From JASHUC01 sp963849095 (GTDB taxonomy: Bacteria; Pseudomonadota; Gammaproteobacteria; Steroidobacterales; Steroidobacteraceae): a stretch of DNA of 64,000 nt. Of the stretch, positions 8,269 through 16,746 are shown piece after piece. The stretch covers positions 310,001-374,000 of the forward strand of contig CAWKGA010000009.1 in NCBI GenBank assembly GCA_963849095.1, written 5' to 3'. The notes beneath the pieces are model-generated. The model was not told the origin of the DNA. It did not search any database and saw only the letters and a program-made list of their open reading frames with translations. The position numbers and the translations under genes were made by a program. How positions within the stretch are numbered: position 1 is the stretch's first letter; the number at the start of each line of letters is the position of its first letter.

Positions 8269-8439
8269 GCCGCCCGCCCTCAGCAGGAGAACTCGCTGCG
8301 ATCCAGGCCGCGCGGGCGGGATCGTGCAGGCCGTCCGCCTTCCGCTAGAATACCTTTGAGCGCGCGGTCCCAAGTGCAGCTTCTCATTGAAATTCAAGGG
8401 GCTGCTCGCGCCGTGCCAACCCCCCACCAGAGGTTCGCC

Positions 8440-8922
8440 ATGCCGTCCTTCGATGTCGTCTCCGAGCTCAATGCGCACGAGGTCACCAATGCCGTCGACC
8501 AGGCGAATCGCGAGCTCGCGCAGCGCTTTGACTTCAAGGACACGGGCGCCCGGTTCGAGCTGAAGGATTTCGTCGTCACCCTGCAGGCGCAGGTCGACTT
8601 TCAGTTGAAGCAGATGCTCGAGATCCTGAAGCTGCGCCTCGCGAAGCGCGGCGTCGACGCCGCCTGCATCGAGACGAAGGAGCCACAGATCGCCCTCTCC
8701 GCGGCGACCCAGGAGGTGACGTTGCGCCACGGCATCGATACCGAGGCGGGCAAGCAGATCGCGCGCCTGGTCAAGGACGCGAAGCTCAAAGTGCAGGCGA
8801 GCATCCAGGGGGATAAGGTCCGCATCACCGGCAAGCAGAAGGACGACCTGCAGGCCGCCATGCAGCTCCTGCGAAAGTCCGAACTCGAGCTGCCGCTGCA
8901 ATTCAACAACTTCCGGGACTGA
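8440..8922 (+). CDS. yajQ: YajQ family nucleotide/cyclic-di-GMP-binding protein
   Basis: A 160-residue protein with the signature start MPSFDVVSELN, followed by NRELAQRFDFKDT and the C-terminal SELELPLQFNNFRD. It folds as two ferredoxin-like repeats. Homologues bind nucleotides, and in Xanthomonas and Pseudomonas YajQ-type proteins bind cyclic di-GMP and act with LysR regulators. The start at 8440 has AGAGG seven bases upstream and matches the conserved N terminus, so the 28 codons open upstream are not included. It diverges from the trp operon and is followed by the dehydrogenase gene after 21 bases. Confidence 0.93.
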   Translation: MPSFDVVSELNAHEVTNAVDQANRELAQRFDFKDTGARFELKDFVVTLQAQVDFQLKQMLEILKLRLAKRGVDAACIETKEPQIALSAATQEVTLRHGIDTEAGKQIARLVKDAKLKVQASIQGDKVRITGKQKDDLQAAMQLLRKSELELPLQFNNFRD

Positions 8923-8943
8923 GCCCCGCACGAGCGCCCCGCA

Positions 8944-9900
8944 ATGAAGGCCGTCTTCCTCGATTTTGCGACCGTGAGCCACGGCGACCTCGATACGAGG
9001 CGCCTGAAGCGCATTCTCCCCGGACTCGAGCTCCACGACGTGACACCGGATGCCGAGATCGTCAAGCGCATCGCCGGGTGCGAGATCGTTCTGCTCAACA
9101 AGCTGCGCATGACGCGCGAGCGGATGGCGACGGTCGGCGAGTTGCGGCTCATCACGGTCGCGGCGACGGGAACGAACAACGTCGATCTCGACGCCGCCCG
9201 CGAGCGCGGCATCGCCGTCTGCAACGTCCGCGACTACTGCACCACCTCCGTCACGCAGCACGTGCTCGCGGCGATCCTGCTGCTCACGCATCGGCTGCGG
9301 GAGTACGGCCGGCTCGCCGTCGATGGCTCGTGGGGCAGGAGCCCGCAATTCACGATGCTCGACTTTCCGGTCCGGGAGTTGAGCGGGCGGGTGCTCGGAA
9401 TCGTGGGCCACGGCACGCTCGGCCGCTCCGTCGCGCAGGCGGCGCAGGCGGCGCTCGGCATGCAAATCGTCATCGCCAACCGTCCGGGCGCGGAGCGCGC
9501 GCCGGGGCGGATCGACCTGCACGAGATGTTGCCTCAGGTCGACGTGCTGAGCCTTCACTGCCCGCTGACGCCCGCCACGCAGAATCTGATCGGCGCTCGA
9601 GAGCTCTCTTTGATGAAGCCCGATGCGCTGCTCATCAACACCGCCCGCGGCGGCCTGATCGATTCGGCGGCACTCGCCGAGGCGTTGCGAGCCCGGCGCA
9701 TCGGCGGCGCCGCCATCGACGTCCTGACGCAAGAGCCGCCGGTGGACGGTAGCCCCCTTCTCGCCGCGGACCTGCCCAATTACTTGATCACTCCGCACAT
9801 GGCCTGGTCCGCCCGCGAGGCCCGCCAGCGGTGCCTCGACGAGGTGGCGGCGAACATCGAGGCGTTCCTTCGCGGCGACTCGCGCAACCGCGTGGCCTGA
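8944..9900 (+). CDS. D-2-hydroxyacid dehydrogenase, glycerate/hydroxypyruvate reductase type
   Basis: A 318-residue NAD(P)-dependent dehydrogenase. The nucleotide-binding motif is GIVGHGTLG near residue 157. The catalytic residues of the family are present: Arg in INTARGGLID near 237, Glu in LTQEPPVDG near 265, and His in ITPHMAW near 285. Length and the TATGTNNVDLDAA segment resemble HprA-type glycerate dehydrogenases more than PdxB or SerA, and there is no ACT domain. It is likely co-transcribed with yajQ. A strong inverted repeat follows at 9967. Confidence 0.9.
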   Translation: MKAVFLDFATVSHGDLDTRRLKRILPGLELHDVTPDAEIVKRIAGCEIVLLNKLRMTRERMATVGELRLITVAATGTNNVDLDAARERGIAVCNVRDYCTTSVTQHVLAAILLLTHRLREYGRLAVDGSWGRSPQFTMLDFPVRELSGRVLGIVGHGTLGRSVAQAAQAALGMQIVIANRPGAERAPGRIDLHEMLPQVDVLSLHCPLTPATQNLIGARELSLMKPDALLINTARGGLIDSAALAEALRARRIGGAAIDVLTQEPPVDGSPLLAADLPNYLITPHMAWSAREARQRCLDEVAANIEAFLRGDSRNRVA

Positions 9901-9966
9901 CCTGCCGCGGAGCCGGGCAGCGCATCGCGAAGCGTATCGAGAGTCATCATGTCACTCCTCCGTTCG

Positions 9967-10000
9967 GGTGCCGGCCGGGTCGTCCGCTCCGGCCGGCACC
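9967..10000. terminator. perfect 12-bp inverted repeat between convergent genes
   Basis: GGTGCCGGCCGG (9967-9978) is followed by a ten-base loop and its exact complement CCGGCCGGCACC (9989-10000). It lies between the ends of the dehydrogenase gene and ahpC and is probably a bidirectional terminator. The T-tract is weak on both sides. Confidence 0.6.
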
Positions 10001-10025
10001 ACTTGCCGCCGCCCCGCGTCTGCGC

Positions 10026-10565
10026 TCAGGCGGCTTGCAGCGTCTCCTCACCCTTTTGCCAGTTGCAGGGGCACAGCTCGTCCGTCTGCAGCGCATCGAG
10101 CACGCGCAGCACCTCGTCCGGGCTGCGGCCGACGTTGAGATCGGTCACGTAGACGAAGCGCACGATGCCCTGCGGATCGACGATGAAGGTCGCCCGCTGC
10201 GCAACTCCCGCATCGGCATCGAGGATGCCGAGCGCGCCCGTGAGCTCGCGCCTGATGTCGGAGAGCATCGGGAACGGCAGGTTCTTCAGCTCCTCCTTCT
10301 GCTGGCGCCAGGCGAGGTGCACGTACTCGCTGTCGATGCTCGCTCCGAGGAGCTGCGCGTCGCGCGCCTTGAACTCCTTGTCGAGCTTCGCAAAGCCCGC
10401 GATCTCCGTGGGACACACGAACGTGAAGTCCTTGGGCCAGAAGAACACGACTCGCCACTTCCCCGGGAAGCGCTTGGAGTCGATCGTCTGGAAAGCCGTA
10501 TGGGGATCGCTCGATACGACGCCGGTCAGCACGTAATCCGGAAATTTCTGTCCTACATTCACCAT
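10026..10565 (-). CDS. ahpC: 2-Cys peroxiredoxin, AhpC type
   Basis: A 179-residue thiol peroxidase that reduces hydrogen peroxide and organic hydroperoxides in the cytoplasm. The peroxidatic cysteine is in FTFVCPTE near residue 48, and the resolving cysteine is in ELCPCNW near 167. SIDSEYVHLAWR and the PFPMLSDI block are typical. The start at 10565 was chosen for the strong AGGAGGAG ribosome-binding site eight bases upstream and for the MVNVGQKFPDY homology. No ahpF lies nearby, so an AhpD-like or thioredoxin system must reduce it. It diverges from oxyR with an OxyR-type operator in the gap. Confidence 0.95.
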   Translation of the reverse strand: MVNVGQKFPDYVLTGVVSSDPHTAFQTIDSKRFPGKWRVVFFWPKDFTFVCPTEIAGFAKLDKEFKARDAQLLGASIDSEYVHLAWRQQKEELKNLPFPMLSDIRRELTGALGILDADAGVAQRATFIVDPQGIVRFVYVTDLNVGRSPDEVLRVLDALQTDELCPCNWQKGEETLQAA

Positions 10566-10640
10566 GATCCTTCTCCTCCTGCCGGACCCTCGAGGTCCTG
10601 CGTTGCCGGGCAGCATGGGCGTCCGGTCATCGAAGTTCCA

Positions 10641-10677
10641 ATCGATTGACTTTATAATTCCGATAGAGGCCATATAT
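10641..10677. promoter_or_regulatory. tandem OxyR-type binding site between ahpC and oxyR
   Basis: The OxyR recognition element is two copies of ATAGNTNNNANCTAT separated by seven bases. Here 10641-10655 matches seven of ten defined positions. After exactly seven bases, 10663-10677 matches eight of ten. The site ends eleven bases before the oxyR start codon and lies upstream of ahpC, so one element could activate ahpC and repress oxyR. A TATAAA on the minus strand within the site may be part of the ahpC promoter. Confidence 0.75.
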
Positions 10678-10687
10678 CGGAACCCGG

Positions 10688-11608
10688 ATGGCGGATATCA
10701 AGCTCAAGGACCTGCGATACCTGGTCGCGGTGGCGGACACGCGGCACTTTGGCCGTGCGGCGGAGCGTTGCTTCGTGAGCCAGCCGACGCTTTCGGCCCA
10801 GCTCAAGAAGCTCGAGAATTACCTCGGGGTGCAGCTCATCGAGCGGCAGCCGAAGCGCATCGCCCTGACGGAGGCCGGCGAGCAGATCGTTGCCCGCGCG
10901 CGCCGCATGCTCGAGGCCAGCGAGGAAGTCGTCACTCTCGCGCGAGCGCACCGTGATCCGCTCGCGGGGCGGTTGCGCATCGCCCTGATACCGACCATCG
11001 GACCGTACCTGCTGCCGCAGGTGATGCCGGCCATCCGCAAGGCACTGCCGCGTCTGACGTTGCTCCTGTACGAGTACCAGACCGCACCCCTGCTGGAGAA
11101 GCTGCATGGCGGGGAGATCGATCTGGGCGTCCTCGCCCTGCCCGTGGACCTCGACGGACTTGAGGTCCGCGAGCTTTACGAGGAGGCGTTCCAGGTCGCG
11201 GTCCCGGAGCGCCATCGCCTCGCAAAGCAGGCCGTCGTCCGTCTAGAGGAGCTCCAGGATGAGTCCCTCCTGCTCCTCACGGAGGGCCACTGCCTGCGCG
11301 ATCAGGCGCTTGCGCTCTGCAGCCGCGCCGGCGTCCAGGAGCATCAGGACTTCCGGGCGACGAGCCTCGAGACGCTGAGACAGATGGTCGCGTCCGGTGC
11401 CGGCATCACCTTGATACCCGAGCTCGCGGGCAAAGGGGCTTACGGCGCCGCTCGAGGCGTGGTAGTGAGACCGCTTGCCCGGCCCGTTCCCATCCGCCAC
11501 GTCGGCGCCATCTGGCGCAAAACCACCGCGCGACGGCCGGCGATAGATGCCTTGTGCACCGTCATCGCGGAATACGGCAAGCGCGTCAGCCGGACGGCCG
11601 CGCCATGA
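10688..11608 (+). CDS. oxyR: hydrogen-peroxide-sensing LysR regulator OxyR
   Basis: A 306-residue LysR-family activator. The N-terminal winged helix-turn-helix covers about residues 5-65 (RHFGRAAERCFVSQPTLSAQ). The redox switch is GHCLRDQALALC near residues 200-210, matching the two cysteines that form the regulatory disulfide in E. coli OxyR, and the HFRATSLETLR-like block (DFRATSLETLR) follows. It should activate peroxide-defence genes, first the divergent ahpC, when oxidised. Its start codon is only ten bases from the tandem OxyR site, which suggests autorepression. Confidence 0.96.
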   Translation: MADIKLKDLRYLVAVADTRHFGRAAERCFVSQPTLSAQLKKLENYLGVQLIERQPKRIALTEAGEQIVARARRMLEASEEVVTLARAHRDPLAGRLRIALIPTIGPYLLPQVMPAIRKALPRLTLLLYEYQTAPLLEKLHGGEIDLGVLALPVDLDGLEVRELYEEAFQVAVPERHRLAKQAVVRLEELQDESLLLLTEGHCLRDQALALCSRAGVQEHQDFRATSLETLRQMVASGAGITLIPELAGKGAYGAARGVVVRPLARPVPIRHVGAIWRKTTARRPAIDALCTVIAEYGKRVSRTAAP

Positions 11609-11668
11609 GTATGATGACTGGCGTGCACCCGAGCGGTGCGCGCGAGTCCGGCCACTTGAGAGGGCACC

Positions 11669-11884
11669 ATGAAAGTGAAGCAGCTCGCCGCCATCGTCCT
11701 GATCGTCGCGGGGACGCTCGGGCTCATCTATCGAGGGTTCACGTACACGCACGACACCCATGAGACGAGGGTCGGTCCCTTCGCGCTCTCGATCGGGCAC
11801 CGGGACCGGGTGGATATCCCCTTGTGGGCGAGCATCGCGCTGATCGTCGTGGGGGTGGGGCTACTCGTGGTGAGGTCGGAGTAG
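11669..11884 (+). CDS. small two-helix membrane protein, function unknown
   Basis: A 71-residue protein with two hydrophobic segments, about residues 5-22 and 50-68, joined by a polar loop (YTHDTHETRVGPF, then IGHRDRVDIPLW). GAGAGGGC precedes the ATG. The loop resembles a family of short conserved inner-membrane proteins often annotated hypothetical. No catalytic residues were seen. It converges on the AraC-type regulator gene four bases further on. Confidence 0.7.
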   Translation: MKVKQLAAIVLIVAGTLGLIYRGFTYTHDTHETRVGPFALSIGHRDRVDIPLWASIALIVVGVGLLVVRSE

Positions 11885-11888
11885 CTCG

Positions 11889-12800
11889 TTATTTGAGCGG
11901 CAGAAAGATGTCGGTCACCGCCTCGTGCTCGGGCACGTCCGGGAAGAAGCGGACTCGCTGGAAGTAGAGGGGGAAGTCGCGCAGCTCCTCGCCGCTCTGC
12001 GGCAGCCACTGCGAGTACAGAAAGCTCACCGGCTCCGCGAGATGATCGTCGGAGCCCACGTGTCGCAGCAGCGCGCACCGGCCGGCGGGAATGAGTTTCT
12101 CCACGACCCCGAGAGAATTCTCCGGTACGCCGCGATCGGTGGACGCGCACAGCTCGTAATGACAGTCGCCTTCCTCGCCTCCGGCCGGGTGGTGATGGAC
12201 GATGTTGAATGTGGCGCTCACCCTGGGCGATAGGTCGTTTTGCGTCCGCCATGCGATGAACGCGCGGATGGCGTTCCCGATCGACCGGGTGTCGCCGCGA
12301 TAGTCGAGCGCCGCGACCCTGGTTTCCTCGAAGGTGACGATCCTGACCTCATCGATTCGGTACCGCGCGCTCATGATTCTCCTCCTCACTCCGCCGAGCG
12401 GTTGAAAGCATGCATGCCAGTCGCTCCACTGCGGCGCTTTTCTGAATCCTGACGGCGACTGTCCGACGATTCTCTTGAACGCGCGAGCAAACGCTTCCGG
12501 TCCTTCGTAGCCGCTCGTCAAGGCGATGTCGGTGATCGGGAGATCTCCGCGAAAGGCGAGCTGATAGGAGGCCCGCTTCAGCCGCTTGAGCGAGATGTAT
12601 CGATGGACGCCGACCCCGAGAAGCTCCGAGAACTGCCGGTGGAGATGGCACTTGGAGAAGGCTGCGATACCGCTCAGCCCTTCGACGTTGAGTTTCTCGT
12701 CCGGATGAGCATCGACGTACTCGAGCACCCTGCGAAACCTCGCGCCATATCTCTCGGCGGCTGCCGTACTCAATCGGATATTCTCCTCGGCGACACGCAC
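11889..12800 (-). CDS. AraC-family regulator with GyrI-like effector domain
   Basis: A 303-residue regulator. Two helix-turn-helix motifs of the AraC type fill about residues 18-118 (FSKCHLHRQFSELLG and ALTSGYEGPEAFARAFKRIVGQSPSGFR). The C-terminal half from about residue 148 is a GyrI-like small-molecule-binding domain, including the EPVSFLYSQWLPQSG segment that is common in that fold. The N-terminal position of the DNA-binding domain matches Rob/SoxS-like drug-responsive activators. The GTG start has GGGAG upstream, and a TTG nine codons later is an alternative. Likely targets include the neighbouring exporter gene, but this is inference. Confidence 0.88.
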   Translation of the reverse strand: MRVAEENIRLSTAAAERYGARFRRVLEYVDAHPDEKLNVEGLSGIAAFSKCHLHRQFSELLGVGVHRYISLKRLKRASYQLAFRGDLPITDIALTSGYEGPEAFARAFKRIVGQSPSGFRKAPQWSDWHACFQPLGGVRRRIMSARYRIDEVRIVTFEETRVAALDYRGDTRSIGNAIRAFIAWRTQNDLSPRVSATFNIVHHHPAGGEEGDCHYELCASTDRGVPENSLGVVEKLIPAGRCALLRHVGSDDHLAEPVSFLYSQWLPQSGEELRDFPLYFQRVRFFPDVPEHEAVTDIFLPLK

Positions 12801-12877
12801 GATAGCCGCTCCCGATCGGGGAAGCCTGACCGAAATTGCGCAATCGTGCTCGACGAGGACTGACGCGCGACCGCGCG

Positions 12878-13528
12878 CTACTTCGAGAGCTTCGAGCTCG
12901 ACAACGCCGCGTAGACCCCCAGCCCGACGAGAGTCCCCGCGGCGGCGTAGCGCCCGATCGAGCCCCAGCGGGCTCGCGAACCGGCGGCGGTTGAAAGAGC
13001 CGACGCCATGTAGACATAAATGCTGTCGGTCACCACGGCAATGATCACGAACAGGGCGGCTAGCAGGAGAGTCTCGGCGAGCGGCGAACCCGCGGCGGGA
13101 TCGACGAACTGCGGCAGGAACGCGCCGTAAAACAGGGCCGTCTTGGGGTTCAGCAGCGCGACGACCGCGCCATCGCGAAGCAGCAATGTTGGCCGTACGC
13201 CGCGCGCACGCTCACCGGCGCCGCTCTGGGCCGATCGGCGGAGCGATTTGATACCGAGGAACACCAGGTAGGCAGCTCCCGCGAGCTTGACGGCAAAGAA
13301 GACCGTAGCAGAAAAGGCAAGCAGCGCGGCGAGACCCAGTGATGCGGCTACAGCGCTGCCTAGATTGCCGAGCGCTACGCCGCCGACGGAAGCAAATCCG
13401 GCGCAACGTCCATGCGCCAGCGTCTGTGTCGTCAGATAGACCACCCCGGGGCCTGGGACGATCGCAAGGACGAGGCTTGCGGCCAGGAAGGCGGCAAGCT
13501 TGGGCGACGATGGTAGAAATTCGATCAT
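12878..13528 (-). CDS. LysE/RhtB family amino-acid exporter
   Basis: A 216-residue inner-membrane protein of the LysE superfamily, which exports amino acids or their derivatives. The family signature VPGPGVVYLTTQTLAHGR is near residues 25-45, and LNPKTALFYGAFLPQFVDP near 135-150. About six hydrophobic segments can be counted. The start was placed at ATG 13528 (MIEFLPS). A GTG 18 bases upstream is possible. It lies upstream of the AraC/GyrI-like gene on the same strand, with 77 bases between, which is consistent with a regulator/exporter pair. Confidence 0.9.
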   Translation of the reverse strand: MIEFLPSSPKLAAFLAASLVLAIVPGPGVVYLTTQTLAHGRCAGFASVGGVALGNLGSAVAASLGLAALLAFSATVFFAVKLAGAAYLVFLGIKSLRRSAQSGAGERARGVRPTLLLRDGAVVALLNPKTALFYGAFLPQFVDPAAGSPLAETLLLAALFVIIAVVTDSIYVYMASALSTAAGSRARWGSIGRYAAAGTLVGLGVYAALSSSKLSK

Positions 13529-13659
13529 CGGACAGCTTGGCGGCACGCCACCGGCGGCCCAGTCCTTTCGCCTCGGAGCGCTGGAGCTGACCTCGCGGCG
13601 CGGCCCTTACTGGGTTCAGTTACTACTGGTTGAGCCGCGGAACTGATCAGCTGATAGGT

Positions 13660-13881
13660 CTACTTGCGTGTGTAGACGATCTTCTTCGTGCCGCCCTCGC
13701 ACGTGCCGACGACCTTGCGAGTGCCCGCCTGATCGTTCGGAACGGCATCGAGCGTGTAATGAGCCACGTGCTTCGCGTCGAGCTTGGCCGCGATATCGGC
13801 TTTGACCTCGTCGCAAGGCGTGCCGGCCATGATGGGTACCGAAGCCGCAAGCAAGATGGCTGCGCAAACTGGAGATTTCAT
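13660..13881 (-). CDS. DUF1161 family small exported protein
   Basis: A 73-residue protein with an N-terminal signal peptide (MKSPVCAAILLAASVPIMAG). The mature part is CDEVKADIAAKLDAKHV, then VGTCEGGTKKIVYTRK, the typical DUF1161 pattern with two cysteines that could form a disulfide. It should be periplasmic, and its function is unknown. GGGAGG lies nine bases before the ATG. A short hairpin (13941-13957) lies upstream in the gap towards the YceI gene. Confidence 0.88.
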   Translation of the reverse strand: MKSPVCAAILLAASVPIMAGTPCDEVKADIAAKLDAKHVAHYTLDAVPNDQAGTRKVVGTCEGGTKKIVYTRK

Positions 13882-14201
13882 TCGAAGACCTCCCGAGATT
13901 CCGAAATGGCTTGTTTCCAAGACCCGCGACTCTACGCGAAGCGTCTTGCGAAGACGCAACGATTTGGCGACGCTCGCGCACAAACCGGGCGGTCGGCGCG
14001 AATTATGGCAATCGCCTCCCGCTCCGCTTTCACATAAGAAAATCAACGATTTAACGTCGACCTGCGCTCGACTCCGGCGAGGGCATGCGCCGCTCCTGAC
14101 GGAGCGGGATCTGTTAACGTTGCGGGAGCGCCGCTCCCTCGCGGGGATGACCCGAGCCGAGTCATTCCCGCGAGGAACTCGCATCCACAAAGGAGATCCC
14201 G
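13882..14201. other. 320-base intergenic region rich in hairpins, no gene
   Basis: This gap separates the divergent DUF1161 and YceI genes. It holds at least three stem-loops: 13941-13957 (GCGTCTT/AAGACGC), 14090-14107 (CCGCTCC/GGAGCGG) and the longer repeat at 14137-14175. The first may belong to the DUF1161 promoter or leader region. No open frame here looks like a gene. Confidence 0.6.
14137..14175. repeat. REP-like imperfect inverted repeat
   Basis: CCTCGCGGGGATGAC (14137-14151), a nine-base loop and GTCATTCCCGCGAGG (14161-14175) form a 15-base stem with one mismatch (G opposite T). The GTCATTCCCGCG arm resembles the termini of dispersed repeat families seen in many proteobacteria. It sits about 25 bases before the YceI gene start. 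I saw no second copy in this window. Confidence 0.6.
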
Positions 14202-14786
14202 ATGAGTCCGCGAAATCTCATGCTGCCGACGATCCTGCTCGCGCTCTACGCCAGCGCCGCGTTCGCCAATCCCACCACCTACATGTGCGACCCCGCCCAC
14301 ACCTACCCCAGCTTCTCGGCGGATCACTTCGGCGGCTTGTCCGTCTGGCGCGGGAAATTTACCAAGTCGACCTGCACCATCGTCATGGACCGGCAGGCGA
14401 ATACCGGCAACGTGACGGTGACGGTGGATACCTCCTCGGTGGATTTCGGCATGCCTGCTCTCAACGCGGGCGCGCAAACGGCCGAACTGTTCGACGTCAC
14501 GAAGTACCCAACGGCCACCTACACCGGACGGCTCGCGGATTTCAAGAAGGGCTCGCCGACCAATGTGATCGGGCAGTTGACGCTGCACGGAGTGACGCAG
14601 CCCCTCACGCTCACCATCCGCCACTTCGAGTGCAAGGAGGTCGCCATGTTCCACCAGTACCGGTGCGGCGCGGACGCCTCCGGCGAGTTCGACCGGGCGA
14701 AGTACGGTATGGACTACGGCAAGACCATGGGCTTCCAGATGTGGGTGCGGCTGCACATCCAGGTCGAGGGCGTACGCCAGGGATAA
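14202..14786 (+). CDS. YceI family periplasmic lipid-binding protein
   Basis: A 194-residue protein with a signal peptide (about residues 1-22, cleaved after AAFA). The YceI beta-barrel fold follows: DPAHTYPSFSADHFGG, FDVTKYPTATYTG and LTLHGVTQPLTL are family hallmarks. YceI proteins bind isoprenoid-type lipids in the periplasm. The ATG has AAGGAG eight bases upstream. Two cysteines (FECKE and YRCG) near the end could form a disulfide. The acetyltransferase gene follows after 16 bases. Confidence 0.92.
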   Translation: MSPRNLMLPTILLALYASAAFANPTTYMCDPAHTYPSFSADHFGGLSVWRGKFTKSTCTIVMDRQANTGNVTVTVDTSSVDFGMPALNAGAQTAELFDVTKYPTATYTGRLADFKKGSPTNVIGQLTLHGVTQPLTLTIRHFECKEVAMFHQYRCGADASGEFDRAKYGMDYGKTMGFQMWVRLHIQVEGVRQG

Positions 14787-14802
14787 GCAGCGTTATCCGC
14801 GC

Positions 14803-15270
14803 GTGATCGAAATCGCGACCGAGAATCCGGACCAGCCTGAAGTCCGAGCGTTGCTGGCGGCCGGTGACGCCTACGTGGCGGGCCTCTATCCGCCCGAGAG
14901 CAATCACATGACCGATGTGGGTGCTCTGAGCCAGCCTGGGGTCACGTTCCTCGTCGCGCGTGCAAGCGGTTGCGCCATGGGCTGTGGGGCCCTGGTGAAA
15001 TCCGCAGAGGGGTGGGCCGAGATCAAGCGTATGTTTGTCTCGCCAGCGGCGCGCGGCCGGCAAGTCGGGCGCCAACTACTCCAGCAGCTCGAGGCAGTTG
15101 CCCGGCAGAGCGGTGTCACTGTATTACGGCTCGAAACGGGCGTGAAGCAAACAGCAGCACTCTCGCTCTACCGCTCGGCCGGATTCCTCGAGATCGGTCC
15201 TTTCGGGCACTACATCCCCGACCCACTCAGCGTGTTCATGGAAAAGACCCTTCGCCCAGACGGGACGTGA
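14803..15270 (+). CDS. GNAT family N-acetyltransferase
   Basis: A 155-residue GNAT enzyme that transfers an acetyl group from acetyl-CoA to an unknown amine. Motif A, the acetyl-CoA pyrophosphate loop, is RMFVSPAARGRQVGRQLLQQLE near residues 70-90. The later strand is LRLETGVKQTAALSLYRSAGF. The start is GTG at 14803. It is probably transcribed with the YceI gene. Confidence 0.88.
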   Translation: MIEIATENPDQPEVRALLAAGDAYVAGLYPPESNHMTDVGALSQPGVTFLVARASGCAMGCGALVKSAEGWAEIKRMFVSPAARGRQVGRQLLQQLEAVARQSGVTVLRLETGVKQTAALSLYRSAGFLEIGPFGHYIPDPLSVFMEKTLRPDGT

Positions 15271-15429
15271 CGCACCTCCCGTTCGACATAAGCCCTGCAG
15301 CGCCGCGATCGAACGGCGCGAGGTCATCCGCGGGGACCGACGCGCGTTCCCTAGGGAGCTGCGCTGCGGTAGCGGACGATTCGGGCTTTGTGGCGCGAGG
15401 TCGCAACAATCGCTATGCAGGAACTGAAG

Positions 15430-16275
15430 ATGAATCGGCTGTGGGGCGTTTTCGTACCGTGCGTGCTCTTCACGTGGGCTGCTCTCGCGGCGCCTTCAGC
15501 CGCCCGCGCGGACGCGCTGGACGTCGTCCAGCTGCTGCGAGAAGGCGGTTGCGGCGGCGTTCTGCCGGCGTTGAGCCCCCTACAGCCCAACGCGTTGTTG
15601 AATGAGTCAGCCGAGCTCTGGGCCACCGGTCGCTCGCTGGCGGCTGCGGTTGCACGGAGCGGGTATACCGCGGAGCGCGAAGCAGGTCTGCACGTCACGG
15701 GGCCGCAGATCTCCATGATCAATGTGATCAGGCAATCTCGCTGCCGCGCCATCGCGAGCCCGCAGCTGCGCGATGTGGGTATCTATCATCGCGGCTTGGA
15801 TTCGTGGGTCGTGGTGGCTGCGGCCTACGTCGCGCCGGCGCCGCGGGAAGCGTCGAGCGTCGCCGAGCGTGCGCTGCAACTCGTCAACGACGTGCGCGCT
15901 CGGGGAGCGGTTTGCGGGAAGCGGTCATTCGGGCCTGCAGCGCCCTTGAGGCTCGCGGGCATCCTCTCCGATGTCGCATCGGAACACGCCACCGACATGG
16001 CCGAGCACAACTATTTCGATCACACCGACCTCAGCGGCGCATCCCCCGCGGACCGGGTGCGTGCGGTCGGCTACCGAGAGCGGCTCGTGGGCGAGAACAT
16101 CGCGTACGGGGTGGATTCGATAGACGAGGCGGTACAAGGCTGGCTCGATAGTCCGGGCCACTGCGAGAACATCATGGACCCCCGATTCAGCGAAATGGGC
16201 ATCGGCTATGCCGCGGGTACGACGGCGCGGCGAGGGCTTTACTGGGATCAAGTGCTGACCGAGCCGCGGGGCTGA
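15430..16275 (+). CDS. CAP/SCP-like extracellular domain protein
   Basis: A 281-residue exported protein. The signal peptide is MNRLWGVFVPC followed by a hydrophobic core and APSAARA. The second half (from about residue 145) is a CAP domain: LQLVNDVRARGAVCG, then SEHATDMAEHNYFDHTD, GENIAYG and WLDSPGHCENIMDP, with the paired His and Glu residues of the CAP cavity. The N-terminal half has cysteines but no recognised domain. The start at ATG 15430 was chosen because it begins a proper signal peptide. CAP proteins in bacteria are secreted, with roles that are mostly unknown. Confidence 0.9.
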   Translation: MNRLWGVFVPCVLFTWAALAAPSAARADALDVVQLLREGGCGGVLPALSPLQPNALLNESAELWATGRSLAAAVARSGYTAEREAGLHVTGPQISMINVIRQSRCRAIASPQLRDVGIYHRGLDSWVVVAAAYVAPAPREASSVAERALQLVNDVRARGAVCGKRSFGPAAPLRLAGILSDVASEHATDMAEHNYFDHTDLSGASPADRVRAVGYRERLVGENIAYGVDSIDEAVQGWLDSPGHCENIMDPRFSEMGIGYAAGTTARRGLYWDQVLTEPRG

Positions 16276-16361
16276 CCCAGCCACACCACGCATCAGCTGA
16301 CAACATTCGTGGCATACTCACCCGCTCAACGCCTACGGACGAACTCGGAAGGGGATGAATC

Positions 16362-16727
16362 GTGATCGGCTATGTCACCATCGGAACCAATGACCTGCAA
16401 CGCGCCGCCAAGTTCTACGATGCTCTGCTCGGGATGGTCGGCGCGAAGCGCTTCATGGAGTACGAGCGCAACATCGCGTGGTCGAACGGCGGTGCCGGTC
16501 TCGCGGTGTGCAAGCCCTTCGACGGCAACACGGCCACGGTCGGGAACGGCGTGATGGTCGCGCTGTCCGCCGGCAACAAAGCGAATGTCGATGCCCTGTA
16601 TCGAAAAGCCCTGGATCTCGGCGGCAAGGACGAGGGCCCTCCGGGCCCACGTGGGACCGGCGGCTTCTACGCGGCGTACTTTCGCGATCTCGACGGCAAC
16701 AAGCTCTGCGCATTCCACGTCGGCTGA
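16362..16727 (+). CDS. glyoxalase/VOC superfamily protein
   Basis: A 121-residue single-repeat vicinal-oxygen-chelate protein, beginning MIGYVTIGTNDLQRAAKFYDALLG and ending YFRDLDGNKLCAFHV, the usual VOC strand pattern. It probably dimerises to form a metal site. Homologues include glyoxalases and small-molecule-binding resistance proteins. The GTG start has GGAAGGGG upstream. The gene converges on the SRPBCC gene. Confidence 0.88.
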   Translation: MIGYVTIGTNDLQRAAKFYDALLGMVGAKRFMEYERNIAWSNGGAGLAVCKPFDGNTATVGNGVMVALSAGNKANVDALYRKALDLGGKDEGPPGPRGTGGFYAAYFRDLDGNKLCAFHVG

Positions 16728-16746
16728 CGCGGGAACGCGCCCGGGA

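Noticed and set aside
8356..8439. 28-codon upstream extension of yajQ
   Set aside because: YajQ proteins begin MPSFDVVSELN, and a good AGAGG site precedes that ATG; the extension is not conserved.
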